In this document: piece after piece, positions 61,902-64,000 of the stretch
Position numbering within the stretch: the stretch's first letter is position 1
Layout: each line of letters starts with the position of its first letter
Source of the DNA: Vannielia litorea
Lineage (GTDB): Bacteria > Pseudomonadota > Alphaproteobacteria > Rhodobacterales > Rhodobacteraceae
Reading direction: 5' to 3'
Assembly (NCBI RefSeq): GCF_019801175.1
Contig: NZ_JAHVJR010000001.1
Coordinates: forward strand, 2,356,001-2,420,000
Length of the DNA: 64,000 nucleotides
Notes under the pieces: model-generated
What the model saw: the letters and a program-made list of their open reading frames with translations, nothing else
Database searches by the model: none
What the model was told of the DNA's origin: nothing
Position numbers and translations under genes: made by a program

Positions 61902-64000
61902 CTAAAAACTCGCCACGAGGTTCAGGAAGGCCCCGCTCTCATCGTACTCGATGTCCGTCAGGTCGCTGGAAACGGAGCCAAAGTTGTAGCCCACCCCGAG
62001 CTTCACGTTTGGCCCGATCTGCCGGTAAACAGCCCCGAGCCCGCCGAACTCCGTGGTCCCGGTCTGCTCGAAGTGCATGGCCCGGACCTCAAACAGCGCG
62101 TCCCAGTTGTGGACGAAGTGATAGCGCAGGTTCGCGACCGCGAGAGTTGCGTTGTTCTGCTCCCACTCGCTGTCGGCATCGGCCGCCGTCTCGCTGAAGC
62201 GCGCACCCACCTTCACCCCGAGGGTCCACTCGGTATTCAGGTCATAGGAAGCCTCGGCAGAGAGCACGTGGGTCCGCTGTAGCGCACCCGGCTCGTCATC
62301 GTTGTCGAGCTGCTCGCCATAGGTGTCGAGCAGGTAGCGGTAGCGGAAGAGAATGTTCAGCTTCTCGTTGTCGACTGGGCGGAAGGCATAGCCAAGCTGC
62401 AGGTCCACGAGGTCGCCGCTCTCCACGATCACCCCTTCGCCCTCGGTGGTCGAGGCGTCGAGGCTGAACACGAGCCGCCGCGTGTCGTCGATCTCATGCC
62501 GCGCGTCGGCCACGAAGAGCAGGGTCTCGCTGTCGCGTAGCGAGCCGGAGATAGAGCCGTCTTCCTTGCGATACTCCAGCCGCGCCGAGGCGGTGGTGCG
62601 CTCGTTCTGATAGGCCACACCAAGGCTCAGGGCATGGCGCTCAAAGTCGCCGTTTACCGTGTCGCGGATCTGGCCGTATTCGAACGTGCCCGAGTAGGTC
62701 AGGTAATCGGTGTGCTTGTACTGCGCGCCGTAGCTCGAGGTCAGCGCCCGGTGTTTGCCGAACATGTCGTAGGTGTTCTCGCCAAAGGCGGTCAGCCCGT
62801 CGCCCAGCTCACGGGTGCCACCAAAGACGAATTGCCCGTTGTCGGTGCCATCAAGATCCACCCCGGTCAGCTCACGATCCGGGTCCAGCTCGTAGCCGAA
62901 ATAGGTGGTCTCGTACTCGCCCTTCTCGTGGCGGAAGAGCAGCCGCCCACCGCGCCCGAGGTCGCCGTCAGAGATCTCGCCTTCCAGCGTCCAGTTCCGG
63001 CCCAGCTCGAACGTGCCGCCCACGCCGTAGCGGTCATTGCGGGAAAGGTCGCCCGAGCGCGAAAGGGTTTTCTGAACGTAGCCATAAACCTCGGTCTCCG
63101 GGCCTGTGGCATAGGTCAGGCGCACCGCCGCATCGGTGCGGTTGCCATCGTCGCTGCTGTCACGCCGGTCAAGATGCTCGAGGCCCACGCCAAGGGTCAC
63201 GCGCTGGCTCAGCGCATATTCCAGCTCAACCCCGCCCTCCTTGTCATGCTCGCCCGCGTCGTTCTCGTAGCTGTCGTAGTAGAACGCCAGATCGAGCCGG
63301 TCGCTGGCCTTCATGTCGAGGCTCACGCCCCACAGCTCTTCATCGCTCGTAGTATCGTAATCGAGGGTCGAAAAGCCCGCAGTCCGCCGCTCGAAGTAGG
63401 CCGCAAAGAACCCCTCGGCGCTGAGGCCGAGATCCTGCAGGTCCACCCGCGTGTCGAGCCGGAAGGCCTCGCCTTCACCGCCCGCGCCGTCTGAAGTGTC
63501 AAAGACCAGCCCGCCATCGGTAGAGAGGTTCGAGCTGAAGCCCGGCCCCTCGCTCATCGCGTAGTCGAGCGAAACGAAGGTGTTCTCGCTGTGCCGCCAG
63601 AGCAGGTCCACCCCTGCCGCGCGCTGGTCGCCATCGTCGGTGTCTTCACTCATCACCGTCACGCCAACGCGCACCTTGTCGCTCACCCAGCCTTCGACGC
63701 GCCCGCCATAGGCAAAGGTGTCCACATCTGTGGAGGTGGGCGAATACTCGTAGTTCACCACGAGGTTCACATCGTTGGAGCCGCCGGGATCAGTGATGAC
63801 CAGCCCATTGCCGCTGCCGTAAGACGAAAGCGGCGCAGCCAGCGTCACAACGCCCTGGATGTAGTTGATCTGGTAGTCCTGCCCGGCGATCAGGCGACGA
63901 GTCTCCAGCACCCGCCCGGTGGAGGCATCGCGGATCTGGATGGTCACCGTCTCGGTGCCGATCCCGATATCCTGCCGCCGCAAGAAGTAGACCGAGCCGC
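61902..64000 (-). CDS. Large outer-membrane beta-barrel protein, 5' end beyond window
   Basis: At least 699 residues are visible with no stop up to the window edge, so the N-terminus lies outside. The first visible part (GTETVTIQIRDASTGRVLET, then IAGQDYQINYIQGVVTLAAPL) resembles an Ig-like or surface repeat domain. The rest (about 550 residues) alternates short amphipathic strands with acidic turns (VSDKVRVGVTVMSEDTDDGD, RLDLAFYYDSYEND, VTLGVGLEHLDR), the pattern of a large beta-barrel. The end NLVASF finishes with Phe, the usual outer-membrane insertion signal. The exact family is not recognised. A hairpin (61827-61844) lies past its stop. Confidence 0.72.
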   Translation of the reverse strand, partial: GSVYFLRRQDIGIGTETVTIQIRDASTGRVLETRRLIAGQDYQINYIQGVVTLAAPLSSYGSGNGLVITDPGGSNDVNLVVNYEYSPTSTDVDTFAYGGRVEGWVSDKVRVGVTVMSEDTDDGDQRAAGVDLLWRHSENTFVSLDYAMSEGPGFSSNLSTDGGLVFDTSDGAGGEGEAFRLDTRVDLQDLGLSAEGFFAAYFERRTAGFSTLDYDTTSDEELWGVSLDMKASDRLDLAFYYDSYENDAGEHDKEGGVELEYALSQRVTLGVGLEHLDRRDSSDDGNRTDAAVRLTYATGPETEVYGYVQKTLSRSGDLSRNDRYGVGGTFELGRNWTLEGEISDGDLGRGGRLLFRHEKGEYETTYFGYELDPDRELTGVDLDGTDNGQFVFGGTRELGDGLTAFGENTYDMFGKHRALTSSYGAQYKHTDYLTYSGTFEYGQIRDTVNGDFERHALSLGVAYQNERTTASARLEYRKEDGSISGSLRDSETLLFVADARHEIDDTRRLVFSLDASTTEGEGVIVESGDLVDLQLGYAFRPVDNEKLNILFRYRYLLDTYGEQLDNDDEPGALQRTHVLSAEASYDLNTEWTLGVKVGARFSETAADADSEWEQNNATLAVANLRYHFVHNWDALFEVRAMHFEQTGTTEFGGLGAVYRQIGPNVKLGVGYNFGSVSSDLTDIEYDESGAFLNLVASF

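Overview
The window is GC-rich chromosomal DNA from an alphaproteobacterium, most probably a marine Rhodobacteraceae (Roseobacter-group) species. The evidence is the sucC-x-x-sucD-sucA-sucB-x-x-lpdA gene order, the FYDLN-acid small protein, the TAXI-type TRAP transporter and the PQQ-linked alcohol oxidation genes. The genus cannot be fixed from sequence reading alone.

Layout. (1) 29-1132: a glycosyltransferase. (2) 1.2-11.6 kb: the 2-oxoglutarate dehydrogenase / succinyl-CoA synthetase operon sucC-sucD-sucA-sucB-lpdA, interspersed with four small non-TCA genes and ended by a hairpin-plus-T terminator. (3) 11.7-14.6 kb: a TerB-like protein, a GntR/FCD regulator, a zinc metallopeptidase, a TIGR02300 protein and tRNA-Ala(GGC). 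Two perfect TGTGATCACA palindromes precede sucC, and the GTGATCAC core recurs twice in front of the GntR gene, suggesting a local regulatory link.

(4) 14,587-27,916: an integrated genomic island in the 3' end of tRNA-Ala, bounded by a 22-bp direct repeat. Its right end has a P4-type tyrosine integrase, an AlpA-like regulator and a primase-polymerase/ATPase replication protein. Its left end is a tightly overlapping four-gene defence-like operon: an MmeI-like adenine methyltransferase without an obvious nuclease motif, a protein with a GIY-YIG-like C-terminus, a DEAD-box helicase, and a second GIY-YIG-like protein. This operon is the best candidate in the window for a poorly described restriction or anti-phage system.

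(5) 28.0-37.6 kb: an oxidation locus. A NosR-like membrane flavo-iron-sulfur protein and its ApbE flavin transferase converge on genes for a quinoprotein-associated binding protein, a c-type cytochrome, a PQQ-associated ABC binding protein, a YVTN beta-propeller protein and a PQQ alcohol dehydrogenase with the extra Asp typical of lanthanide-dependent enzymes. (6) 37.7-46.0 kb: a CPA1-type antiporter with a C-terminal cNMP-like domain, then a TAXI-TRAP transporter divergent from a MarR regulator and a phosphonate monoester hydrolase/sulfatase-like enzyme.

(7) 46.1-61.8 kb: an exopolysaccharide locus (polymerase, chain-length protein, priming sugar transferase fused to a WecG-type transferase, galU, Wza exporter, flippase, three glycosyltransferases). 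It has its own LuxR-type response regulator and hybrid histidine kinase, and a LysE exporter gene of lower GC sits inside it. A CTATCC-N4/5-GGATAG-like inverted repeat occurs in four intergenic regions of this locus and may be the binding site of that response regulator. (8) 61,902 to the edge: the C-terminal part of a probable outer-membrane beta-barrel protein that runs off the window.
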